64,000 nt of DNA from Syngnathus acus (Eukaryota > Chordata > Actinopteri > Syngnathiformes > Syngnathidae): the NCBI RefSeq assembly GCF_901709675.1, contig NC_051088.1:13185693-13249692 (forward strand). The letters run 5' to 3'. The position numbers were made by a program, and so were the translations under genes. The notes beneath the pieces are model-generated. The model ran no database searches. It worked only from the letters and a program-made list of their open reading frames with translations, and had not been told where the DNA came from. Shown here piece after piece: positions 1 to 11,417 of this stretch. The number at the start of each line of letters is the position of its first letter. The stretch's first letter is position 1.

Positions 1-2989
1 GTTCCATATACGTACTTGACCGACCGTGTAGTTGCGATAGAGAGACTTTTTCCTATTTCCTTTCATAAGATCAGTAAGAACACACAGGTCAGCAGGCAGC
101 TGTTTTATTTTAAATTTTTTAATTTATTATTATTAGTAGTAGTAGTATTGATGTTGTTGTTAATAATATTAATATTAATAATAATTATTATTATTATATT
201 ATTATGTTGTTGTGTTTTTTTTTTCATTTTGCCATTGCAGTTTACATGTAGTTCCCGATTGTCATTTTTCAATTCCATCTTCCTAAAAAAAATGCCTGCT
301 GTGTTTCTCTTGATTCCAAAACATACACACCACTGAACTAGAAAACAATGTGTAAATAATATATTAACTGCTATTACATTTCACATTGCTTTTTAACCTT
401 CAGGCGACTCAAAAGTACTTTTTACATTGTAGTCTCACTCAGCGTAAGCAGCATGTTGTGACAAGACTGAATTGGAGGCAAAGGTCAGACCTGCAACATT
501 TCAGCTGGCGAGACTGCCCATGTGGACTTTTTTAATAATACCTTTGTGAGCCAGATTTCAATGAAATAGATGTTGGAAGCAAAATACAGCTAGGAAATAT
601 TTTGCAGTTTAGCGGTCTGCGCTAGTGCCTATGTATTTCTCGCGGGTGGTACATACAATAGTTGAGACTCAGTGTATTTGATGCTGCACAAACAGATGTG
701 ACGGCTCATATCTTGTGCGGCCGCGAGCATATGGTGAGTGAGGAGGGTACACATAAGGCCAAAGTACCTGGATGAGATGATGAATTCAACCCTGCAAGTG
801 TGTTCTGTACTTGTGTGCACGCCTGTGGATGCCTCGGAGCTTGAGCTCTTGTGTTGAAATGTGTTTCCGTTAAAGCGTGAATCTACGGCTCTCTGTCGAT
901 TTGAAACAGCATCTTCGCTCCCCGCTCCTGTGTGTGTGCTCCGACTGCTAACTCATTGAGCTCACGGTGCCGTGTGTGGGCCCCTCCCCACCTACAGACA
1001 CGGCCTTGCTGGCTGGACAGCTTCTGTGACATGCAACGTTTCACTGACATTACAAGTGACAATACCAGAAAACTGCATTTAAGCATTTGGCAAAATTTAC
1101 TTCACCAATTACGTTGATCAAAACGTTTTCGCATTTTTTTTTTTTTTTTAAATTAAAGATACGAGTAAAAGATTTTAGACAGCAAACTAGGTGAGAGATA
1201 GAATTAAGCAAACTAATTATTGAACTTTACTTCATCCTCCGTCGCTTCCAAATTAAATTGATCATCAATTCTACACAATTGACAGAATCAGTTTGTATTA
1301 ATTTTTATCATTTATTTCTTTGCACATAGACAACAAAAAACAATACAGTTACCAAAAACATTTGCGAAATAATTGGAATAATAAACAAAAAAGCCTAAAA
1401 TAAAATAAGAGGCGATATTTCACTGAAGATTATTCTGTGCACGTGTACAAGCTGCTACCAAGAAGTAGAAATATTCGTTTGGGGGCTCATACATTGTGTA
1501 AGATAATTGGATTTGTATTAGCCTTGCATTGACACTGGTACTTGCATTGACACTGGTACTTGACATTTTACCCTGCCCTTGAGGCCAATAGGAATATCCA
1601 GGTCAGAAACAACAGTGTGACTTTACTGATTCCATAATGGAAAGGCCTCCTTTGTCATTTTTGTTTAGTTCACCTAACAGTAAAACATTTACTTGCAGCC
1701 TTGTTGCAATGTTTCTAAAACCCGAGACAGAGGAGGTGATGAATATAGAATAGACAATGAATGTGAATAAATTAGTTTTTTTTTTACTCACTGATCATTG
1801 ATTCGTAAAGCGTAAATCGTAAAGCATAAAAATGACTTAAAGTCATACTTTGATTTTTCTCATTTCAATTCAGTTGAGCAAAATGACAACTTTGAATCAA
1901 AATATCGTTTGCTCCATTTTTGTAACCCTTTGTTCATCCCTAGCAACAACAATGTTATATTGATGATGCGAGAAAAAAACAATGTGATGCATCACAACAT
2001 CAATATTTCATCCCCCGCCTACTTTTTACACTGGGCGCCATAGTGACTTTAAGTGCACAGATAGTTTCAACGTCATCTCCCAACAAATAGCTCAGAGATG
2101 TCTTTTGTTTAATAATGTTATCCAAGGTGTGTTGATGCATTCATTGTTAGTCTCAAACGGCTCTGAAATCGATTCAGACAACACTTGCATGCAGATGTGC
2201 GTTGAGATGCGCACGCGCAGCTCATCAGAGGATGTCAGAGCTGGAGGGATCAACACTCTTGCTTGATAATTAGAAGGAGCGCAAGCGGCGTAATTGCGCT
2301 GCGGTGACGTACGTGTACAATTAGCCTCTACACAGGTTCATTAAGGAAACAGCGACGCTCTGACAATACGAGTCGTCTTGGTTTTAATACTCGACAACAC
2401 TGACAAAGCAGAACACGTGCGTCCTGCTCAGACTGCATGTGTGTATGTGGAACTGCTCCTATGGAGATGTTTGCCAGCCTACAGGTGTCAAAACTACAAT
2501 TTAAATATTGACATTTTTGAACTTCTAGTGTTGTTATACCTTGTACGAGATACATCTCTGTTATGTTGCCTGCGCTAAATTCAAAATTTCCATGAGCTGT
2601 TAACTTGCTTTTTTTCCCCACAAGTTATCTTTTTTTTTAATTATGTATCATGAACCGTATCAATGGAGCTTCCTCACGTCTGTCCCGAATGGTTTGCACA
2701 GCCTTGTCTGTTTTGAATGACACTACAGAGAAAGTGCATCAATTTGAGAGCTGAAATGGATGAGGAGGGGCGGGTGCAGTCTGCGAGGAGACGAGAAATG
2801 GCAAAAAGGAAAGGAGAACAGAGCGAGAAGTGAAAACAAAATGGGATGGTGAGCAAAGAGAAGGCATGATAATGAGCCCTACCTCTGACACATCCTCCTG
2901 TTTCTATGGAGACCGAGGAACCAATCCCGTGGCCTTGAAGAGGACTGTACTACTGAGAGGATGGGAGAGGGTGGAGAGGGGCGTTACGC
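1..2989. other. Non-coding stretch upstream of the first iqsec1 leader exon
   Basis: No open frame here looks like a gene: frames are short and lack conserved motifs. The stretch is AT-rich. It holds an impure TTA/TTG run at about 114-215, an 18-base exact tandem duplication (1523-1540 and 1541-1558), and poly-A or poly-T runs near 1137-1152 and 2628-2640. It may be intergenic or still inside a longer iqsec1 transcription unit; the sequence does not decide. Confidence 0.6.
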
Positions 2990-3329
2990 TGATGCGTGCA
3001 GAGGCAACGCATCTTCCTGTAGTTGGCCCGCAGCTTTGCAAGAAGTTGCCCCCCCCCCCTCTTCCAACCCACCACCACCCCGGGGACATCCAACATCATC
3101 AGGACCATGACAGTCCACAACACACTCCTCCAGCATCACTAGATCCCTACCCCGCACACCTCCCCCCCACCCCCAGGCAGCTTCTTGGATGCTCCTCATT
3201 ACATCACACACCCATCTCCCTGGCAGTCTGTGTTTGTGACCGGACGAGCGAGGGAGAGCGAACGTGAGTGAGCCCCCGTGTGCGCACGCTGTCCCGCAGT
3301 TGAGTCCCATTGACCAGCACACAGGCAGG
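2990..3329 (+). promoter_or_regulatory. iqsec1: CpG-rich candidate promoter / 5' UTR of the distal iqsec1 leader
   Basis: Base composition changes sharply here to GC- and CpG-rich sequence, with C-runs near 3048-3060 and 3163-3175, against an AT-rich background. The block ends at an ATG in good context (AGGATGG) at 3330 whose frame runs to a splice donor. No TATA box is evident. That this is a CpG-type promoter is inferred from composition and from the exon that follows. Confidence 0.45.
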
Positions 3330-3448
3330 ATGGACAAACCGAGCGTGTGGCGAGCCGTGGTGAGCAGCACGGATCCCCGGCGAATGAGAGACCCCGCAGC
3401 CCACCCCAGCAGACCGGGCTCCGCCATCGGGTACCGGCTGTATGACAT
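3330..3448 (+). CDS. iqsec1: Candidate distal alternative first coding exon of iqsec1
   Basis: The ATG at 3330 opens a 39-codon frame beginning MDKPSVWRAVVSS and ending ...GYRLYD plus two bases, followed by a consensus donor GTGAGT at 3449. The exon ends in phase 2. Joined to the common exon at 31,217, which starts with one base of a split codon, it continues in frame as ...YDI-VEGDG. The peptide is rich in Arg, Pro and Ser and shows no domain that I recognise. Support is the CpG-rich setting, ATG context, strong donor and exact phase agreement. The weakness is that the linking intron would be about 27.8 kb and I cannot confirm the peptide from memory. It could instead belong to an unrelated transcript. 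Confidence 0.5.
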
Positions 3449-4017
3449 GTGAGTAGCGTATTCAGCGGTCCGCCTGGCGTGGTGTGCCGCTCATTCATGG
3501 AGACACCAGCAGGGCCGGCCGGTTGAGACGGAAGCCGTCATTTGTGTGTAGTGTCTGTGCTGAGTCACGTATGGCGTCCAGACCTCCTTCTGTCCTCTCA
3601 CGTTCCCTCTTCGTGCTTGGTAAACAATGTTGCTTTTACCAGGGAGGGGCAGTGAGGTGGAACGTAAGCGAGAAGGAAAGATTGACGAATAATAGATGGC
3701 GCACGTGGTGACATTCATATTGTTTGTGACAGCTGTGATGAGAGTATGAAGGCGATTGTTGCTGGAGTGTCGGGTTGCTGCGGAAATTTAGTCATTTATC
3801 GGTGGATGCTCCTTTGCACCTATTTGTGTGTGTGTTGCATCGCTACCATGATCAGCTCATGGCCCGAGGACAATTGATGATTCATTACATGTAGCATACA
3901 ATACAGTAAGTATTAATAAGTGAATTGATTCGATTTAGTGTAGTGAGCTTCACCACTTTGTTAACGCTGTGTGAGCAAATAGTTTGTGAACAATCTTCCG
4001 TGACCTAAAATGGCAAA

Positions 4018-4275
4018 GTGTTTGGATTTGAATCATCTATGGTCCATAATATGATGTGATAAAACCAACGTTGAATGCCCATGACCTTTGATCCCTCAGA
4101 CTGTAGCACACTAAAAACCAACACCATTGTGAAAATGACATTTGGACAATTGTCTGTATATCAACAAATGCAAATTAAAATCTCAAAAGGCCGCCAGCTT
4201 CTCCGGGCCCAGGCTCCTCAAAGATAGGGTAACAAAGTGTGTTGTGGTCTGACGAGTCCACATTTCAAATTCATC
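4018..4275 (+). mobile_element. Tc1-like transposase relic, sense strand
   Basis: The stretch matches in order the middle of the common fish Tc1-like transposase gene as I remember it: the helix-turn-helix end (codons like STVHNI), the TLNARDLRSL region, the RLLWA region and the segment LWSDESTFQI around the second catalytic aspartate. Frameshifts and deletions separate these pieces, so no functional transposase remains. Flanks past 4275 do not follow the family. Terminal inverted repeats were not found. A second relic of the same family lies at 38,131-38,890 on the other strand. Confidence 0.8.
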
Positions 4276-7200
4276 CATTCATCTTCCAAACCACTTTTAT
4301 GCTGTCACAAAAGCCAAACATTTTTCCCGGGGTGTCCCTGCTTACCCCAGCAAGCCACATTCTGCTTCCACGAACTGTTCATATTAGCCTCATGTTCACA
4401 CTCATACTTACTAGCTTGTGAATCCTGTGGTGCTACATCACCCTTCCATGTCACAATCTACAATTAATAGCATATAGATGTCAATTAGTCATCTAAATGA
4501 AAACGAGACCTTCGCGGCTCTCCACTGAGTCCTTCACAGTTAATGTCGTTTGCTCCCGTGTTTCCATGCATGCGGTCAAGTTCCCTCTGTCTCGGTGATT
4601 AGACTTTCATTGCACGCGAGTACCATTCCTCTATATACTTCATCAAAGCATGACAGAACAAGTTTGCATTTTCTTCTACAGTCAGATACGTTTGTTATTA
4701 GCATAACTCGGAAACGACTCTGACCCTGGTGGAGGTCAGTGCTCTCTGATATGTTCTTGGTTGGATTGATCCCAGCTTCTAAGAGTAACATGTCCAGGCA
4801 GAGTACAGCAATGTGCAAATTCACGACTTTGTATAATATCTCCTTTTGTTAAAGGGCAAGCGACATATGCTGCTAATGTGTTGGTTTCGCTTCCAGTCAA
4901 ACAGGCTTCTCAGTCCTTCTATAATGAGCAACATAAGAGGAGCCTGGTCTTTTCTAAATGGCCTTTCATGTTTGCTAGCCTGCTCCTGTGAAATTCTAAT
5001 GGTGAGCCTGCAACAGTGGGAGGCGAAGAGCAGAAGTTTGGGGCTTAGCTGAAGGCTGTCTGCTTTTTAGCATGCTTCACTGGTCCATCCTTAAGGGAGG
5101 CAGATGTTTCGTCGGGGTGAAAATATGATGCCCTGCGAGTACATTTAGCAGCGCCAATGTGTCGGATTTGTTTTGTTGCAAATGGATACTGGGTGTGCAA
5201 GTTGGGGTGTACAAAATAATGACACCAATCGGTTTGGATATTTTTTAAATAGATGGGGTGGAATTTATGTCAATTTCGGAGCCTCAAGAAGGGCAAAGTT
5301 TAGCATTTGGAATAACAGCATGACGAGTCGACTGTCATGGCTGTGACATTGCCGTCAAGGAGGTTCAATCTTGGCGCGCTGATTGCTAGCTTCAAAGGGA
5401 CGTTACTTTTGGTCCTCACTGTGCCAACTGAGCTTCATTGACATTCTGAGCTTGTCTTCATGTCATGAAGCTGCTCCAACAGGAATTCCCATTTCTCGTG
5501 ATTAGCTGAGAACATCTTAATGCGCTACTCCTGCTCCAATGACGCCAGCGCTGATGAAATAGCGAGTGCGTCACCACAGCTGACAGAACATTTGCCTTTT
5601 CAGAGTCTTTACAGAGGAAGCACTAAGCACATTCGCTGCGAGCAAACCTCCACAGCGCTTTAGTGCAATGTCTACATTGCTGGCACATGGGCTGGCACAG
5701 AGCCGGCTGTCAGCACACATGGCATCAGTGGATGTGTGCAAAATGCTGCAGAGATGGAACTTAGTGACTCATTTGCCCAAACACAGGAACATACTGTGTG
5801 TATGTGTAGCCCTGTCATCATCTAACCCTTTGAGTCCCGCCCCCCGCTCGTCTGGCAATTGCTCTGACAGTTTGCTGCCAAACGTTACGACAGCTGACAT
5901 TGCAGTTGACAATATTATTATTAAGCGTAGAAATTACAGGTTTGGTCTATGAATTTATATTGATGGAAGAATGTGAGGATGTGGAATTAGTCACCCTGGA
6001 TTTGAATGTCATGAGCAGTGTTTTAAAATCAAGTTGTTAATGTCACTGGAATGTAAGCGTAAAATCTGTTGTTTTTTTGTTTTGTCACCAATTAGCTGCT
6101 TCATTTCTTTGCACATTTTAATCTCCTTTTGATTGCTCGGAAACGTGGATTGAAGGCTTCAAGGGTGATCTACAGTACGTTGATGGCTTTGCATCTTCAT
6201 TAATTGCGATCTTTTTAGTTTCGACAATGGATCAATTAATCCCAATCGCTAGAATTTAACACTCCTTTTTACTATTATTACTCAGAGCTAATTTGTTTTT
6301 ATGTACTTTGAAAAAATAGCAGCCATTAAACCGCCAGTATTTAACCTGAAAAGCTCAAACAGAAAAAAAAAAAAAAAAACCCCAGTGGAACATTTGTGTT
6401 TTCTCGATACCGCTCATCGGGTTGCGAGGACGTAATCCTTCCCATCCCACCGGGCCATTGTGCTGCCCTCAGTAAGCAGGTTAGAGAGGATCACGGAGGG
6501 CCCTGGAGGCTTTCTGTTGCGATGTAAAGCTAGCGTCACTCAATCCAGCAAGGTGTGCTTTGTCCTCCATACTAACGTGACATTATTATTTTTCTTTTGT
6601 AGTAATAGGAAAATGAAGCTTCATATTTGCTTCAAGAACCAATTGTATTTTTTTTTTCATATTTTTTTACATCAACAGCTAGATATTTGCTGTGTTTTGC
6701 CGAGTGTCAGCCACCGAGTTTTTAAGTCATGTTCAAAGACGATCAAGCCGGCTGGATGTGCTGCTGCTGCACTCACGGGTGCACGTCTCAGTGAGTTAAA
6801 GTTTCCTCGGGGGACCTGCTAGTGCTGATGCATCAGAGGCTTGAAACAGACCATAATAAGGCGCTGCCTTTGCCAACAGCAGATACACAGAGGAGAGCAT
6901 CAGAAACAGATGCACCTCCAGAACATTCTGTTCCTCTGGCAGAAGACTCAGATATGTTTATCTGCACGGATGTTGTCTCACATGCAGTCCGACGACACAA
7001 GTTATCGTCTACATATGATGGTTGCATAATTTTTTGTACTGGCAGTTCTGTCTGCGCGTGCTGAATTTATTTCACAGCAGAGCTGCGACGTGAAGAAAAA
7101 GATAGTGATGTGTTGATAAAGCTCCGTGTTACCGACGGTCCTTGACGGGGATCACGTCACTCTCCCTCAGTTGTATTGCTCAGCCCTCAGGGTGGGACAG

Positions 7201-7824
7201 GCCTTCCATAAATAAAAGAAAATACTTCACGACATAGTGCCCACCTCAACCCAGCCAGAGAAATGTTATTACCCGCTTTATACTTTTAACTCGGCTTGCA
7301 TGCGGTTTTGATTTTATACAAAGCCTAAAGTTTATTCTAGATATAATTCACCTCTGCATCCTTATTCCACCCACCATCTTTGCCAGTTTGTCTCCCCCCA
7401 CCCTCCCTTCACCCACCTTCTGCGTGCCTGCTCTCAAGCTGGCGGCTAAACAGCTGTACTCTACCATGTGGGTGACGTGTTAGTATGTAAAATGGAGCAC
7501 TACCTTCCGTGCAGGATTATCTTCCCACTGCTCCTCTCTGGAAGGACATGAAATTTTATCTACCCACTAGTATATATTGCATACTACTCCACACATCTTA
7601 ATTTAGCTGGCCATCCTATACTATAGTTATAAATGGGAAAACATGCAAATACTTGAGATGATATTTGACTGAATCATCAAACAAAATCCTTATGTTGTAT
7701 ATATACTGTGAATGATTTTTTTTTTTGAAAACAAACGTGAATGTGACGCGTAAAACAAAAAAGGTTTAATTCTGCTGAATTAACCCAGCCTGTCCTGGCT
7801 GGTTGTAGACGATATCCCAATACG

Positions 7825-7838
7825 CCACCAGGGGGAGG
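7825..7838 (+). promoter_or_regulatory. CTCF-like motif (one mismatch)
   Basis: CCACCAGGGGGAGG fits the CTCF core CCASYAGRKGGCRS at all positions except A in place of the C at position 12. It lies in intronic sequence with no exon nearby. A single match of this length is weak evidence. Confidence 0.3.
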
Positions 7839-7968
7839 ACTTTTCCATGGCATTCTTTCAGGTGTGTGCTTCACCCGGGCTCAATAATAAGTTCATGCGT
7901 AAAATCGTTTATTCTCTCTCTGTGTGTATGTGTGTCACCTCCATGAGCTTTCACGTTATTGTTGTGGG

Positions 7969-8612
7969 GGGGTTTGTGTGACCCAATGATCCTAGGACCT
8001 AAATTTTCTGAGCTACTTCGCGGTTCGTTTATCGCGGCTTCACTGCACCGCGGATTTTTTCCAGTTATAATAAGAGTTCTAAAAACATATTTGCAGTGTT
8101 GTACTTTGTTATAAAAGAAGTTGTTATAATAAAAGACTTCTGAAAACATATTTACAGTATTGTACCTTGTTATAAAAAGTTGTTATAATAATAAGAGTCC
8201 TAAAATCATATTTACAGTATATATACTTTAGCTACATCTACATATACATATACAAAATGCGCATAGCGCTGCTATGGTAACTTGTGACCACTAGAGGTCC
8301 CTGTTTAACCAAGGTTAACAACAGAACGTCACATCTACATATGTCTAATATATATATAATATACACACACGTATAATATTCATATTTTCAATATTTATAC
8401 TGTATGTTATTTATACTACTAATGTATTATTTACATGTTTGAAACTATTATTTAATGTTCTAATAATAACATATGCATTTAAATTGTTTCATATACATTT
8501 ATTGACACAAAAAACGTACAGATGAGAGGGTGACCTACTTTGCGGATTTCACTTATCACGGGGTGGTTTTGGAACCAATTATCCGCGATAAACGAGGGAT
8601 TACTGTATTGTA
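7969..8612 (-). mobile_element. pogo/Tigger-like non-autonomous DNA transposon, truncated
   Basis: The right end (about 8575-8612) reads ATCCGCGATAAACGAGGG then ATTACTGTA, the inverted form of the terminal sequence of pogo/Tigger-type elements (CAGTAATCCCTCGTTTATCG). Related CGCGGTTCGTTTATCGCGG sequence occurs internally near 8030 and CTTTGCGGATTTCACTTATC near 8540. No transposase frame is present. The left terminus is missing or too decayed to see. The centre carries a tandem repeat listed separately. Confidence 0.55.
8062..8225. repeat. Minisatellite of about 60 bases, nearly three copies
   Basis: Three successive copies share GTTATAATAA, AAAAYATATTTRCAGT and TTGTACYTTGTTATAAAA (about 8062-8121, 8122-8180 and a partial copy 8181-8225). 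Copies differ by small substitutions and indels. The array lies inside the pogo-like element. Confidence 0.75.
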
Positions 8613-9344
8613 CATGTGTCTGTATGTATTGATAAATGCTTGTTTCGCTCTCATTTGTTCTTTTGCAAACTGATTCAGCAAGCCTTGTAGTTAATTAATA
8701 TAATGAGTAGTCACGTTGAATCCCGTTATAATCTCCTTGCTATGCCATAAACATTCGCATGCTTTTCTCCGACCCTCGTCTTATCAAATCGGCAGTGCAC
8801 AACCTGAGTACTCCTTGAGACCTCGCAATGGCAAGATGATTCTTTGCAGCTGGCCTTTTTCTACTCAAGTGTTTATGGAGTGCACATCACTCGGGGAAGG
8901 TCATGGCGAGATGCTTTAGGGCAGTTTATCAGTGATTGACTGGGTCAATCCCGGGGAGGCGCTGCAATGCTCAATATCAGCCATGTCAGAGTGCTGCAGT
9001 TTAATGCTGCAGCCGTAGCATTGAGACAATACGAGTCTGTCAAACCGCTCTTCACATCAGGTCATTTATTAGAATGACTGCAGGGGCCAAAGCTTTTTTT
9101 TATGGCCGTTAGATTTGTGGTACATTTTAGGCCTATATTGATTAGCACAACATAAAACAGGACTGATTTTATTTTATCATACCTTCAGATGCTTATTATG
9201 GTCAACAGAGTGACTTGATAGAACTTTTATATCCTTATCTGATTTCTTAACCGCTTTCAACAAAGCAGCGATGTTTGATTCAATTTAGTATATTATTATT
9301 TTTTATTATTATTATTATTATATCATAATCCTGTTAACCCCTGG

Positions 9345-9640
9345 TTAAGGCTGTCATTCTCAATTATTTTTAGAATTGATGATTCTATTGAATACTTCAA
9401 CAATTAATTGAATAATTGGATACGGTTTTATTTGCATAAAAGTGTGTTAAAATGGCCGTATTACTGTTTATTAACAATTTATTTTTGTTTATTTAGTGGT
9501 TAGAAAACAACTGAACAACAGCTAAGAAATATCAAACAGATTGGGGGTCATTGATTTGGACAATCTTTAGTTAAAAATGTCTCCAATTGTCTCGATTAAA
9601 TTGATAATTGGTGTGTTGTCGATTTACTAAATTTGACACC
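9345..9640. mobile_element. hAT-like MITE relic
   Basis: AT-rich sequence with repeated AATTAATTGAATAATTGG-like words, ending TTTGACACCTCT. Vertebrate hAT elements commonly end in GACACCT-type sequence. The other end (GGCTGTCATTCTCAATTA, from 9348) resembles a dispersed fish repeat I remember. There is no coding capacity. Family and limits are approximate. Confidence 0.4.
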
Positions 9641-10659
9641 TCTACGAACATGCGTGTGAGCTGATTTGGTTTTCGTTCCCTTTACTCTGCCCTGCCCTCT
9701 GTAAACCTGTCATGTTTGAGGCCCATTTGCATTTGATGCCACCTAATGCTGGACCAATGGCTTTTCCTGACGGGCTCTTTTGCGTTCTGAACAAAAACAG
9801 TGCTGTTTCCACCCACACTTTGCCACTGAATGTCACGTTCCATTCATCAAATAGGAAAAGAACTAGATTGAAAATAGTGAAGGGCATTTCGTTCGGTGAC
9901 GGATGCTCATGTTTCTCTTTAATATTGACTACAGAAAGTCAATAAGTGTGATACTTTTGAGACCAAACAAATCACATTAGGAACCGCGCCGTTTCGTTTC
10001 CTGTGAGGCTCATTAAAAGAAGGTGTGAATTGTGAGAAAATGGCTGATGAATGGTGTGTAGATTAATTCATTCCTTTGTGTGCCCCCGCTGCCATTCAGG
10101 CTTTCTCTGCATCCTTTGTGACACAGAAGCTCCTTCTATATTTTGAGAAGGGCGCATTCGGTGCCAGGGGGGGCAGGAACGAGTCACGCGGAGAGCCGTG
10201 GACAGATGAAACCGATCTAATCGCAACTTGCGTGTTACTTTGCATGCTTATTTGCATTTTGTGAATTAAGTGAGAAGGCCCGTATGTTTGCGTAATGATG
10301 CATCATTCTCATTGTTTGTTGGTTTTCACACGACCGAGGATTGAATATTGATGAGAGGTCCTGGTTGAACTGCAGCAGAGAAGGAACAACACTCCGTTTG
10401 TGTTCAACTGAAAACATTTTTGGCAGAAGATGCACTACAGCATCTCGCACTAAATTGAATCCTACATTTTTTTCCACATCCTTAAGGTTTATGATCTTAT
10501 AAGAATGAATTCCATTTTTCTTCCGTATGTGACCCCACTAATAAACTCATTTTAGGAATCCCCATCATCCAACATTCTTTGCGCATAGACTCCAGAGAGG
10601 ATGCCTGCTCGACACACGCATGAACACATGTGGTCATCCAACATTGCCGCAGCCCCACC

Positions 10660-10822
10660 CATCCAATAAGACAGCCAATCAAATGCCTTCCTGCTCTGCT
10701 TCCTTTTGAAGCTTCTCGAGTACGCTAGTGTTGCCCGGCAACCCCAATCGGCACATTTCTGGGAGGTCCTGTGCGCATGGCAGTGGCTGTGTGAGGGAGA
10801 CTGATAGAGCAAGCGTAAAAGG
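10660..10822. promoter_or_regulatory. Promoter-like block: two CCAAT boxes and a perfect X-box palindrome
   Basis: CCAAT occurs at 10,663-10,667 and 10,675-10,679. GTTGCCCGGCAAC at 10,730-10,742 is a perfect inverted repeat around one base and fits the RFX X-box consensus GTNRCC-N(0-3)-RGYAAC. The block lies just upstream of an ATG frame (10,823) and 600 bases upstream of a good iqsec1 leader exon (11,341). NF-Y with RFX is a known promoter pairing. The motifs are symmetric, so transcription could run either way. Confidence 0.45.
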
Positions 10823-10966
10823 ATGAGGAGAAACCTGGAGAAGGGCTTGAGTGGAAAGTTTGAGATCGACTGGCAACGGCAAGAGTCTTCCTCCTCGCCC
10901 GGGCTCTCCTCCACATTCCGGTACCTGTGCCGACTGGAGCTGGAGTCTCCGAGGATTCTCGGCTGA
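10823..10966 (+). CDS. 47-codon ORF: possible upstream ORF or weak alternative iqsec1 leader
   Basis: The ATG at 10,823 (AAAGGATGAGG) begins MRRNLEKGLSGKFEIDWQRQ and runs 47 codons to TGA at 10,964-10,966. Two readings are possible. First, it is an upstream ORF in a long 5' UTR that continues to the leader exon at 11,341. Second, a weak donor GTACCT at 10,921 ends the exon after 98 bases in phase 2, the phase needed to join the common iqsec1 exon at 31,217. The donor is poor, so I favour an upstream ORF or a chance frame. It sits directly downstream of the X-box/CCAAT block. Confidence 0.3.
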   Translation: MRRNLEKGLSGKFEIDWQRQESSSSPGLSSTFRYLCRLELESPRILG

Positions 10967-11340
10967 CGTTGAGCCACCGTCACAGAGGACACACTGACTG
11001 ACCTGGATTGCTGCTAAACACAGCCATCACTGTTGAGACTTCCGGGGCTCGGATCCCAAGCATAGGCTTTCGCTTCAAATAAGTCCAAAAGGGGTTCTCG
11101 GTCTGCTGGCTTTTCTGGGCTTGTGTTGACAGAGGCTGTTCCAGGAGTGGCGTGGTTGTTCCTGGCAGGTTCAAGCTGCCGCGGTTGAGGTTGCGTTCCA
11201 GTAGGAGGATGAATTTGATTTCCACGCCATGAATTCGTTGGCTGAAGAAATGAGCAAGGTTGTGTTTATTTGCTGCCATGTTGTCGTTTAATGTCGTTGG
11301 ATTCCAGAAGCGCGCCGCCCCTTGAGCATCCGAGCCCAGG

Positions 11341-11417
11341 ATGTGGAAGTTTAAAGCGTTTTGCTTGGATTACTGGCATGTGCTGTGCCTGCACCCTCAC
11401 AACAACTTTTACAAAAG
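11341..11417 (+). CDS. iqsec1: Probable alternative first coding exon of iqsec1 (MWKFKAF leader)
   Basis: ATG at 11,341 in good context (CCAGGATGTGG) encodes MWKFKAFCLDYWHVLCLHPH followed by NNFYK and two bases, then a near-perfect donor AAAAG|GTAAGTTGG at 11,418. The 77-base exon ends in phase 2 and joins the common exon at 31,217 in frame (...FYK-S-VEGDG). Low-bias codon use, several Trp, Tyr and Cys residues and the excellent donor argue for real coding. CpG-rich sequence (GCGCGCCGCC near 11,310) lies just before the ATG. A short upstream ORF of 14 codons starts at 11,277. The leader would give the Arf GEF a different N-terminus from the MWCLQC form. The assignment rests on phase, donor and position, not on alignment. 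Confidence 0.65.

Larger units (their letters stand above)
3449..10659. other. Long non-coding interval (probable iqsec1 intron) with transposon relics
   Basis: No convincing coding exon was seen. Contents listed separately are a Tc1-like transposase relic (4018-4275), a CTCF-like site (7825-7838), a pogo-like element with an internal minisatellite (7969-8612) and a hAT-like relic (9345-9640). There is a poly-A run at 6364-6380 and an (ATT)n run near 9290-9321. Conserved enhancers could be present but cannot be recognised without alignment. Confidence 0.6.

Noticed and set aside
2984-3498. Several 60-150 codon frames on the minus strand near 3 kb
   Set aside because: Overlapping frames in three phases arise from GC-rich sequence with few stops; the plus-strand leader exon explains the region better.
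10552-10992. 146-codon minus-strand frame
   Set aside because: No recognisable motif, and it overlaps a promoter-like CpG block; probably chance.
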